Source of the DNA: CAZCVI01 sp964502145
GTDB lineage: Bacteria > Acidobacteriota > Aminicenantia > UBA2199
Reading direction: 5' to 3'
Length of the DNA stretch: 64,000 nt
NCBI GenBank assembly: GCA_964502145.1
Contig: CAZCVI010000035.1
Location: 6,873-70,872 of the forward strand
The position numbers and the translations under genes were made by a program. Below are positions 50,132 through 58,647 of this stretch, in pieces; position 1 is the stretch's first letter; each line of letters opens with the position of its first letter. The notes beneath the pieces are model-generated. The model worked only from the letters and a program-made list of their open reading frames with translations, did no database searches and was not told the origin of the DNA.

Positions 50132-53100
50132 TTAGTGAGTCACGGTTTCAAATGAGGCGGCCAGAACGGCTTCTTTTTGTTCTTGAAATTGTTTTATAGG
50201 CATATCGAAGAGGAGGGACTCGCGGTTAGAACGGCGTTGCACGTAGTGGACGTAAGAAATATAAGGTTCGACGATATGGATTTTATCGCTGGGAGTGACA
50301 ACCAGCAATTGAAGATGAAGTTGGCTGCATAAATCCATTAAATAGGTGGCCCGTTCATCGTCCTGGTTGCTGAAAGACTCATCAACAGCAATAAAACGGA
50401 AAGAATCGCTATCGAGGCCTTTATGTTTGATACCGAATTGATAGGCAATGGCAGAACCAAGAATAGTATAGGTAAGCTGGGCTTTTTCACCGCCGGATAG
50501 TTTGCCCATATCCTTGTATACTTTCATGGGAGCGTCGTTTTCCCGGTAGTATTCCTCGGCATAATAGGATTTCCAATTCCTGACATCAATGACCTTGCCA
50601 CGCCACAACTCATCCTTATCGAGTTTGTCAATGAGTATTTGGATTTGTTTGAATACCTCTTTCTTATATTGACCGCTGTCCTCTGAATGGAGGAGTGCAG
50701 CATTGGGAATGGCGTCGCGCAACATTTTTTTGAATTCTTTGAGTTCCACTTCCTGCTGCGCGGGGCATTTCAACTGGATATAAGTGGAAGGCGTACTTTT
50801 GAAAGATATTTTTTCCAGTGATTTGTTGAGGGCGGCGATATTCTCCAGAATAGATTCTTCCCCCTCATCCAAGAACTCCTTAAACCCGGCAATTTTATTG
50901 ATCATGGTGGAGGAAAGATAATCCTCGAACTTTCTACGATAGGAAGGGAGGTCCTCCTTTTCGATGCGCTCCAAGAGTGAAAGATATTCATCTGCAAAAC
51001 GAGTATCCTCGGATAATTTGAGGGTATCGGCCCGCCAATCAGGGAAACGGTCGGTGATTTCAGGGCTGGGATTACGAAAACCATTCATTTTAACACTGAG
51101 ACGTTGGACATTCTTTTGAATCAAATTATCCAGTCGCTCCTTGGTATTGACCTGTTCTTTTTCGACGGCCTGTCGCACCTGCGGGTAGTTTTGAAAAGAA
51201 AAATTCTGGATGAGCCGGGGATAAGCGGCTTCAAAAAGTTGGAATCGTTCGGGCCATAACTCACGGGCAAAAGAGGCTTGGTTGATCTCTTCCTGACACT
51301 GGGCTTGTGCGGCTTCATGTTGGCGAATGGTATTTTTGGACAAGGTCTGAAGTTCCAAGTGTTGGTCATGTTCTTTTTTTAAAGCTTTGATTTGCCCTTC
51401 TACTTCACGTAGTTCTTGTTGCAGTTGTTTGATGCGGTCGCTGGTTTCTTCGAGACGTTTCTTCTCCTGGGTTAAGGCCTCGATTTCTAATACCACGGAT
51501 GACCAGTCAATTTCTGCGAAGCTTTCATATTCGACCATTTTGATGAGGCTTTCACGGTTATTTTCCAATTTTTTTAACTGGCTATCATATTTTTTTAATT
51601 GGTCTTTGTGCTGGTTAATCTCTTTGAGTAATTGGGTTGCTTTTTGAGCGAGTGCGATAATTTTTTCCTTGTTATCCCAGCCGAGTACAAACCGTTCCCG
51701 GCTGATGATTTCGGGACGATCATCCTTTTGATGATGGTCGGCATTTTTAATCAAACCCTGGATGGTCATGGCACGTTTGTATTTATGAAAATCAGCGACG
51801 CCAGCAACGCAAATGTAATCATAGTGTTTTAACAATTGATCTTCCAGCCAACTTTGATAGAGGGTGCGTTTTAAATCGAGTTTCTCAATTAAAATTCCGG
51901 TAGGCCTGGGTAACATCTGATTCATGAATGATTCGTCTTTAACGCGGTGATACACGATCCTACCCCTCAAGTTATTTTCATTGACATAACGGTTCACGCG
52001 GTCATAGTATTTATCTGGAACCAGTAGTCGCAAGGCAAAATTATGGAGTAACCGTTCAATAGCGGGTTCCCATTCCTTTTCGGAATCTTTTACTTTGATG
52101 GATTCACCAATAAAAGGAATCTCATCGGGGCTGGCTTTAACATGTTTAAGAATCTCCTGGCGGATTTCGGAGACTTGACCAGTAATTTTATTCTTTTGTT
52201 TACGGAGTTGTTGGATTTCCTTTTCCAGTTCCTGGTACGTGTTCTCCCCCTCATCAATGGATTTACGAACTTGGTAACGCTGATCCCCTACCCCGGCGAT
52301 TTGAGCGGCAATATTCTCTTTTAATTGAATAGCATGCTCGCGGTTTTCAGCAAACCTGCCTTCATCAGGGGAAGGATGAAGCGCTAATGCATCGGCCAAC
52401 TTATTGTATTTTTCCTGTTTGAGTTTACGGGTCACGACCTCTTTTTGTTTTTGGGTTAATTGCCGTTCGATCAATTTTATTCGCTGGCCGGTTTCATCCT
52501 GGGCAATAGAAATAGACAGATCGGTTTTCCGTTCCTCATGGTCAGACAATCGTTGGTTCACGACCTGCATTTTTTGTTCTGTGGTCATCAGAGCACGTCT
52601 TTCCCGTTCTATTTCTACCGCCAGAAATCCTTCCAGCCGATAGCTGAAATAGATATTGCCAGTTTGTTTGAGACTCTCCAGTTCTTTTAATTGCGCTTCT
52701 GTTTGAGCGACCTGTTGGGCCAAGTCACGGATGGGAGTCAGTAATTTAGCTTGCTCGACTGCTTTTTCGATTTGGCGGTGCGCGTCTAAGAGGGTATTGT
52801 AATTCTCCTTTAAATTAATAAATTCTGCTTCGGCTTCCTGGGGTTCAAGCATATTGGTACGAATAAATTGGTCAAGGTTGCCCAGAACCTTGATACCGAC
52901 GGTTTGATTGAATAGGCTCAAGGCTTTCTCTGAACGCATCCCAAAATACTTGACGACTTTTTCAGCATATTTGTTCCCAGAGTCAAAGAATTCGAGGATC
53001 TCTTTCATTCCCTGTTTGGGAAACCGTTGTTTCAAGACTTTTTTCCATTCGCCCTGGGGATCAAAGGGCCGGAAATCAGCTTCAATCGATAAGGGTTTAA

Positions 53101-53557
53101 AACAGATGCCATAGGTTCGTTTTAACTCGCCATTGTAAAACCAGCGGGCTTGGAAAAGAGTGATGGGCTGATGTTCAACATTGGCAAAACAAGCAAGCAA
53201 AATAGAATATACCTTTTTGCGCTCGGGGCGGATATACAATGTTTGGGAGTGGAGTTTTCCTTCTTCCTGGGTCTCGCCGTAAGCACCGAGTACATACGAT
53301 TCCTCGGTGCGTTCATTTTTTTTATCGGCACCGGAACTGCGATTGTAGAAACGATACTTCTTGATGGGTACAAGCAAGGTAAGCAATGCATCGACATAGG
53401 TGGTTTTCCCGGAACCGTTGGCACCGGTTAAGAGGGAGTTATGACCATCAGGAGAAATACGAAAAATCTCTTTGTCAAAAGTTCCCCAGTTAAAAATCTC
53501 CATGTACTCCATGCGGTACCCAGCGCGGGCTGGATCAGTGGAAAAAAGACTATGCAT
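50132..53557 (-). CDS. jetC: Wadjet SMC-like ATPase JetC
   Basis: A protein of 1141 aa, SMC/Rad50/MukB-like. Walker A GANGSGKTT is at 45-53. Long coiled coils (about 240-480 and 650-800) flank a hinge-like part. The ABC signature KLSGGEKAQ is at about 1035, and Walker B FIAVDESFSNQD at about 1075. It is the motor that extrudes DNA loops with JetA and JetB. The ATG overlaps the jetB stop (TGATG). Confidence 0.95.
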   Translation of the reverse strand: MHSLFSTDPARAGYRMEYMEIFNWGTFDKEIFRISPDGHNSLLTGANGSGKTTYVDALLTLLVPIKKYRFYNRSSGADKKNERTEESYVLGAYGETQEEGKLHSQTLYIRPERKKVYSILLACFANVEHQPITLFQARWFYNGELKRTYGICFKPLSIEADFRPFDPQGEWKKVLKQRFPKQGMKEILEFFDSGNKYAEKVVKYFGMRSEKALSLFNQTVGIKVLGNLDQFIRTNMLEPQEAEAEFINLKENYNTLLDAHRQIEKAVEQAKLLTPIRDLAQQVAQTEAQLKELESLKQTGNIYFSYRLEGFLAVEIERERRALMTTEQKMQVVNQRLSDHEERKTDLSISIAQDETGQRIKLIERQLTQKQKEVVTRKLKQEKYNKLADALALHPSPDEGRFAENREHAIQLKENIAAQIAGVGDQRYQVRKSIDEGENTYQELEKEIQQLRKQKNKITGQVSEIRQEILKHVKASPDEIPFIGESIKVKDSEKEWEPAIERLLHNFALRLLVPDKYYDRVNRYVNENNLRGRIVYHRVKDESFMNQMLPRPTGILIEKLDLKRTLYQSWLEDQLLKHYDYICVAGVADFHKYKRAMTIQGLIKNADHHQKDDRPEIISRERFVLGWDNKEKIIALAQKATQLLKEINQHKDQLKKYDSQLKKLENNRESLIKMVEYESFAEIDWSSVVLEIEALTQEKKRLEETSDRIKQLQQELREVEGQIKALKKEHDQHLELQTLSKNTIRQHEAAQAQCQEEINQASFARELWPERFQLFEAAYPRLIQNFSFQNYPQVRQAVEKEQVNTKERLDNLIQKNVQRLSVKMNGFRNPSPEITDRFPDWRADTLKLSEDTRFADEYLSLLERIEKEDLPSYRRKFEDYLSSTMINKIAGFKEFLDEGEESILENIAALNKSLEKISFKSTPSTYIQLKCPAQQEVELKEFKKMLRDAIPNAALLHSEDSGQYKKEVFKQIQILIDKLDKDELWRGKVIDVRNWKSYYAEEYYRENDAPMKVYKDMGKLSGGEKAQLTYTILGSAIAYQFGIKHKGLDSDSFRFIAVDESFSNQDDERATYLMDLCSQLHLQLLVVTPSDKIHIVEPYISYVHYVQRRSNRESLLFDMPIKQFQEQKEAVLAASFETVTH

Positions 53558-54132
53558 CAGGCGTATTCCTCCATTTTTCGTCTAAAGGTCTCAATATGAT
53601 CGGAGCTGACCTTGGCTTTGATGATTCTCCTGATTTCATACACATTCTCCTCGTCTTGGTCACCGCTCTTGAGAATGTTTAAGAACCCGTATTCAACAAC
53701 CCGGCGGATATGTTTATCAATCTCGCGGAGAAACTTTTTAACATTGGGTTTTTCTTTGAAGAAAAGTTCGATATCCTCTTTGAGTTGTTTGTGACTGACA
53801 GTGCAGCGATTATTAAGGTGGTCATGGATATCAAAATCGTCGAGTCTTTCACGCAGGAAAATGCAAATCAAACTGGCTTCATAAGTCATAGCGGTGCGGC
53901 GCACAAGACCGACGGTATTGCCTTCATCATCCAATAGGAATTGGCGGATATAGGCGTAACCATCTTGGGAGTCAACTACCAATTCAATGCCGATTTTCTC
54001 CAGGTATTCATAGATACCGACCTGGTTTTGCAGGATATCGCGCCAGGAAGGGTCATCGTTATACACGACACCTTGCAACAAATGGCCAATAACGCCAGCA
54101 TAGGGCAGAATATTCATATTTGCAGTTGCCAT
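53557..54132 (-). CDS. jetB: Wadjet kite subunit JetB
   Basis: DUF4194 protein of 191 aa, MukE-like. It contains AYIRQFLLDDEGNTVGLVRR and the SLICIFLRERL helix typical of the family. It follows jetA by 16 nt with GAGGAAT before the ATG, and overlaps jetC by one base. It bridges the kleisin and the motor in the complex. Confidence 0.93.
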   Translation of the reverse strand: MATANMNILPYAGVIGHLLQGVVYNDDPSWRDILQNQVGIYEYLEKIGIELVVDSQDGYAYIRQFLLDDEGNTVGLVRRTAMTYEASLICIFLRERLDDFDIHDHLNNRCTVSHKQLKEDIELFFKEKPNVKKFLREIDKHIRRVVEYGFLNILKSGDQDEENVYEIRRIIKAKVSSDHIETFRRKMEEYA

Positions 54133-54148
54133 TTAGGTATTCCTCGTT

Positions 54149-55609
54149 TTACCGGGTAAAAATAATTTGGGGGACCTGGATATACTTTTGATTATAGGGA
54201 TCAAAAAGAATCCATTCCAATGTGGCGGGATTAAAGATGTGCTTGTTATCCTGATCTGCGAGCGAAAAATAAGCCAACAGTTCCGATAAACCTTTTTCCA
54301 GGGGGAAAATATCAATGATTTCTTTTAAGGAGACTTGTTCTTTGAGTTCCAATAATTGGTGCAAACGATCCCGGTGTATTTTTTTATCGACGACATGGGG
54401 GGAGTAGAGTTCCAGCAGTTTTCCTGCGTCCATGGGAAGTGAGGCCGGGCCGGGTTGAAGGTCAAAGACGGGGATTTCTGCGGTTTCCAAGTTCAATTTC
54501 TTTTCCAGCGGCATTTTTACGGTGACATTCTCTTCGATTTCTATACCAATCGGTGGAAATTCATCTCGTTCAATAAAGGTGAGGGCCAATTTCTTGATGC
54601 GATCAATAGCTTCTTTGACTTTGAGTCGTTCAGCCAGTTCTTTCTCTGCAATCACGCGGCTCAATTTTTCAGACATGCGATCATTGGCGTCATTGACCTT
54701 TTGACCGGCACGATAGAGATAGTGTTTGATTTTTCGCAGGAACACATCATCAAAGGAGATATTACGATCTTCGAGCATTTGGAACACAGCCTGCACCAAT
54801 TCTTTCCAGAGGTCCTGGCGGTTTTGCGAAATGAGGAATTCCCAGAAAGCGTAAAAACTCTTGCCCTGGTCACTCTCTTTGAGTTCATCCAAGGAATCGA
54901 AGGTATAACCCAGAATGGCACCTTTGGTTTGGTTGGGGTCGGTGTGTTTGAGGTAGATGTTGCGGGTAATGGTTTTGAAATTGTCTTCAACCTCTTTGAA
55001 ATCGGAAATGAGTTCTTTAGCAGAGCGGGTGAGTTCCACTACCCTTGATTTAATTTGATAATCGTCATAGATACTGACTTTTCCGGTGGTTTGGATAGTA
55101 TTAATTTCCTTATCAATGATTTTTTTCCGTTCTTCCAGCTCGTGGATTTTGGCGGCCTTGTCCTCGGTGGTGTTGGCTACGAGTTCTTGTAATTTATTAA
55201 AAATATCTTTGAAACGGGATTCGGTGCCGACGAATTCGCGGGTTTCGAGTTGTTCCATCCATTGGATGACCCGTTCGGAATGGCTGCTCAATTCATATAA
55301 TATGTCATTATCGGGGCTCTCGTAATTTTTAAGAAAACCTTTATCGGTCCAATGCGCTAGGAGCAAATGGGCTTTCATTTCAAAATCGGGTAACAACACA
55401 CCATTGCTGTCTATCTCTTCTTCAATGTCATATTCTTTGAGAAAATCGGCCAGTTGAGCAATGATTGTTTCTTCGGTGAGGTAGGGTACTTGATTCTCTT
55501 TGAAGGAGCGGTAAAAAAAACTGAGGATTTTGGGTGCGGATTGCGCCCGCAACAATCGGACAGCAGGCGAGGTGTCAAAAAAAGAATGAATACTTTGAAT
55601 CGTCAACAT
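54149..55609 (-). CDS. jetA: Wadjet kleisin subunit JetA
   Basis: DUF3375 protein of about 486 aa, MukF-like. The N-terminus carries the family hallmark SPAVRLLRAQSAPKILSF. A helical middle and C-terminal winged-helix part follow. Start at the ATG at 55609; an in-frame TTG at 55621 is possible. First gene of jetABCD, with its own promoter. Order and content define type I Wadjet. Confidence 0.94.
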   Translation of the reverse strand: MLTIQSIHSFFDTSPAVRLLRAQSAPKILSFFYRSFKENQVPYLTEETIIAQLADFLKEYDIEEEIDSNGVLLPDFEMKAHLLLAHWTDKGFLKNYESPDNDILYELSSHSERVIQWMEQLETREFVGTESRFKDIFNKLQELVANTTEDKAAKIHELEERKKIIDKEINTIQTTGKVSIYDDYQIKSRVVELTRSAKELISDFKEVEDNFKTITRNIYLKHTDPNQTKGAILGYTFDSLDELKESDQGKSFYAFWEFLISQNRQDLWKELVQAVFQMLEDRNISFDDVFLRKIKHYLYRAGQKVNDANDRMSEKLSRVIAEKELAERLKVKEAIDRIKKLALTFIERDEFPPIGIEIEENVTVKMPLEKKLNLETAEIPVFDLQPGPASLPMDAGKLLELYSPHVVDKKIHRDRLHQLLELKEQVSLKEIIDIFPLEKGLSELLAYFSLADQDNKHIFNPATLEWILFDPYNQKYIQVPQIIFTR

Positions 55610-55643
55610 TTTTAATAGCAACCATGTTTTTGTTCAGGTATCT

Positions 55644-55672
55644 ATTCTATTAAAATTATCGACTAAAATCAA
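55644..55672 (-). promoter_or_regulatory. Promoter of the Wadjet operon
   Basis: Minus strand: TTGATT at 55672-55667, 17-nt spacer, TAGAAT at 55649-55644. The leader would be about 28 nt without a clear Shine-Dalgarno sequence. Confidence 0.55.
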
Positions 55673-55759
55673 GAGAAAAGGATATAAATGTTATTTTCTA
55701 CAGCAATTATGTTTTTTATTGGCACCCAGGACGCTGGGTGAATGGAGTGAATACAAAAT

Positions 55760-55786
55760 AAGGGGTGAACACAAGGTTCACCCCTT
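55760..55786 (-). terminator. Intrinsic terminator downstream of the three-repeat exported protein
   Basis: Perfect 11-bp stem AAGGGGTGAAC/GTTCACCCCTT with a 5-nt loop; on the minus strand it is followed by ATTTTGTATT. It separates this gene from the Wadjet promoter. Confidence 0.75.
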
Positions 55787-55801
55787 CGCTTTTCTTCTTA
55801 T

Positions 55802-57013
55802 TTAATGTTTACTTCCGATCTTGTTTTTGATAAAATTGAATGCGTTGATCACATCATTGACATGGTTGGAGGTTTTGCAGCTAAAGGTTTGTTCCTTCAG
55901 GGTATCTTCAAGGATTCCCTCTTCATATTGTTCTATGCCCTTCCAACTTTGAACTTCAACAGCGATAATACTGTTGGATTTGGAAACAAAGATCGATTTG
56001 ATGACGCTCCAAAACGTATGTTTTTCCTCGGCGACCTGGAATTGGCAGTCTTGAACATAAAACCGGAAAATATCTTCGGCGGCATTCATGGATACGAAAC
56101 CTTTGTCGTTGATACTCATAATAATTGAGATAGTCAAGCGCTCATTGATATAATCTATGGCTTCTTGAAGATTGGAATAGGTATAGGTTTTATTTCCACT
56201 CACATTTTTCAGGGCATTTATTTTGAGTGTATCCAAGCCTGTAAAGAAGCCTTTAATGTAATAAAGAGCTTTTACAATTTGGTGGGCGGCATTTTTTGAG
56301 TTGCATTGAAAGGATTCCCTGGCTATTTTTTTGACATCTCGTTCATCATCATAGATTTGCATACACCAATCCCCATAAATACGAATCTGTGGGCGGCTAC
56401 TGATATCGGTGAAAGAAAAGTCAGCTTTTTTAAGATTAACCTTATAAATACAATCCGGGCCGTTGATAACCATCATGCCACTTTGATCAACGTTCAAAAT
56501 TCCTGAGTAGGTAAGGTTGTCGTTAATAAAATGAAGCGCTTCACCCATGGTGGAATAATTCAGAGAAGAATCGCTTAGGTTTATGTTTGTTTCGAGGAAC
56601 TTTGATTTCTCCTCATTGCTTAAACTATTTTTTTGCAGACCTTTCAGCATAGCGATGACTTCAGTCACGCCTTTTTTTGAATGGCATGAAAACGATTTTC
56701 TGTGGACGATCTCATCCACTTCGCCATCATCATAATACTGAAGGCAATAATCACCCATAATCCTGAGCCGATGATCATCATTACTGCCGTTATAATTAAA
56801 TATGACGTCTTTCAGATTGAACTGGATCACATCGTCCGGGGTTTTTATACGAATCAGTCCATCTGGTTCTATCTGCAATACTTTTGACACAGATAATCTG
56901 GAATTGATGAATTGGATGGGGTCATCGGTGGTGGGGTTTTGTCCATAAATCGGGTTCATATGAAAAATAACTACCGTGGTTATGACACATAACAAATAAA
57001 CAAATTTTTTCAT
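55802..57013 (-). CDS. Exported protein with three tandem repeats of a novel module
   Basis: A protein of 403 aa. Signal peptide 1-25 (ends IYGQ). Three repeats of about 115-120 aa follow, starting near 33, 155 and 280. Each opens with an IxFINxxLxxSxI-type helix and strand, then a strand block (VIQFNLKDVIFNY; IYKVNLKKADFSF; IFRFYVQDCQFQV) and ends with a Lys/Arg-x-x-F-x-C sequence (RKSFSCHSK; RESFQCNSK; KEQTFSCKTS) plus a helix. No family known to me. Start at 57013 with GGAGG 11 nt upstream. Probably periplasmic. Confidence 0.82.
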   Translation of the reverse strand: MKKFVYLLCVITTVVIFHMNPIYGQNPTTDDPIQFINSRLSVSKVLQIEPDGLIRIKTPDDVIQFNLKDVIFNYNGSNDDHRLRIMGDYCLQYYDDGEVDEIVHRKSFSCHSKKGVTEVIAMLKGLQKNSLSNEEKSKFLETNINLSDSSLNYSTMGEALHFINDNLTYSGILNVDQSGMMVINGPDCIYKVNLKKADFSFTDISSRPQIRIYGDWCMQIYDDERDVKKIARESFQCNSKNAAHQIVKALYYIKGFFTGLDTLKINALKNVSGNKTYTYSNLQEAIDYINERLTISIIMSINDKGFVSMNAAEDIFRFYVQDCQFQVAEEKHTFWSVIKSIFVSKSNSIIAVEVQSWKGIEQYEEGILEDTLKEQTFSCKTSNHVNDVINAFNFIKNKIGSKH

Positions 57014-57129
57014 TTTATTTTTAACCTCCATAATTTCTTGCACTAGATTCTTGAATATAACATGATTATAAAAACGTGTGGAGGAGGGAAAAAGTTCCAG
57101 AATCTACTGTAAAATTTCTGAAATGGTTG

Positions 57130-57200
57130 TGGACGATATGGACTTAATGGACGATATGGACAAAAAAATGGTTTTGTTTTCGGTTCACATGGTCCATACT
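57130..57200 (+). repeat. 9-nt repeat element F
   Basis: TGGACNNNN units at 57130, 57139, 57148 and 57157, then after a T/G-rich loop a short opposed GGTCCATA at 57191-57198. It lies downstream of the MATE gene (minus strand). Confidence 0.75.
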
Positions 57201-57222
57201 TTTTTAAGAATCTGAAAAGCAG

Positions 57223-58626
57223 TTAAAAACTACTCTCTAAAATCTCTTTTTTAATACGGGGTCTGGTCCAATCGGTTTTTTTGAACCAGACGGCCAACAT
57301 CAGCAACGACACACCATTGGACAACACAATACCCCACCAAATACCGATGGCAGCATCGGGATCATGGGGACCGTTTAATAATACATTGGCGAAAAGATAA
57401 ACGAGGGGAATCCGTAATACCCAAAGACGAGCAAGCTGAGTGATCATCACGGGCACGGTATTCCCGGCTCCTTGAAAAGCACCTTCCAAAACAGAGGCTA
57501 ACCCGAAAAAAATCACGGATGGCGGGATAATATAAAACATGATTGCTCCGATACGTTCGACCTCTATATCACCGGGGATAAAAAAATGGGTCAATTGCTT
57601 GCCGAAAAGAGAGATAATAATAACGGCGGGAATAACAATCCACAACATTAAATAAAGTCCCTGGGTCACGGCCTTTTTGGCCCGCTCAATCTGTCCGGCC
57701 CCGATATTCTGGCCAACAATGGCAGTCACTGCGGCAGAAATACCCATGGCGGGGAGCATAAATAAATGAATCACCTGGGTACCAATCCCATAAGCAGAAA
57801 CAACGGGAGTACCAAATTGATTGACAATCCCTATCAAAACAATAAAACCAAGCGAAGAACCGGAAAAACCAACGGCAGCAGGTATACCAATCTTAGCAAG
57901 CAAACGAGAAAGAGAAATATCGGGTTTTAGGTCAGCAAGACGAAGTTTAATGCCTTTTTTCCCGGAGAAAAAGTAATATAAACCAATAGCTGAAGCGACA
58001 CCGCGTGACACGACGGTCATAATGGCGGCACCTTTCACGCCCATGACGGGAAACCCAAACCACCCGAAAATCAACACGGGGTCCATGGCCATGTTTAAGA
58101 GGGCGGCAAAAAGAGAAATTTTCAAGGGCGTCATGGTATCACCGTATCCATTCATGGAAGACTGAAACACGAACATGGGAAAAGTAAGGGGCATACCAGC
58201 CATAACAATAAGATAATAATCAAGGGTATATTGAAACGTATCGGCAGGGGTCTTTAACAATACCAAAAGTGGACGGGCGAAAAGAACCCCGAACCCACCG
58301 AGCACGATAGACATCAACATGAGATACAACAAAAGATTCCCAGTACTGGTATTGGCTTTCTGCCGCTCTTTGGCCCCGGTATATTGAGCAACGAGGGCAG
58401 TACCGGAAATAGAGAACCCAAGACCAATGGAAATGATAAAAAATATTAAAAAGAAGGAAATAATGGGAGCAGACAGAGCTTCGCGACCCAATTTCCCAAG
58501 CCAAAACGCATCGGCCATATTGTACAATGTCTGCACCAGCGAAGCGAGAGCCATGGGATAACCAAGTCTGATTATCGCTTTTAACAGACTTCCTTCCATC
58601 AAATTCAATTCATTTTTTTTGGCCAT
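57223..58626 (-). CDS. MATE-family efflux transporter
   Basis: A protein of 467 aa with twelve predicted membrane segments in two homologous halves, each with a MATE start (IIRLGYPMALASLVQTLYNM; LLAKIGIPAAVGFSGSSLGF). GAGGAG precedes the ATG. It exports cationic drugs or metabolites by Na+ or H+ antiport. It follows the sensor kinase by 21 nt on the same strand, so the kinase may share its transcript. Confidence 0.92.
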   Translation of the reverse strand: MAKKNELNLMEGSLLKAIIRLGYPMALASLVQTLYNMADAFWLGKLGREALSAPIISFFLIFFIISIGLGFSISGTALVAQYTGAKERQKANTSTGNLLLYLMLMSIVLGGFGVLFARPLLVLLKTPADTFQYTLDYYLIVMAGMPLTFPMFVFQSSMNGYGDTMTPLKISLFAALLNMAMDPVLIFGWFGFPVMGVKGAAIMTVVSRGVASAIGLYYFFSGKKGIKLRLADLKPDISLSRLLAKIGIPAAVGFSGSSLGFIVLIGIVNQFGTPVVSAYGIGTQVIHLFMLPAMGISAAVTAIVGQNIGAGQIERAKKAVTQGLYLMLWIVIPAVIIISLFGKQLTHFFIPGDIEVERIGAIMFYIIPPSVIFFGLASVLEGAFQGAGNTVPVMITQLARLWVLRIPLVYLFANVLLNGPHDPDAAIGIWWGIVLSNGVSLLMLAVWFKKTDWTRPRIKKEILESSF

Positions 58627-58647
58627 GACCGATCTCCTCTCTTGTTT

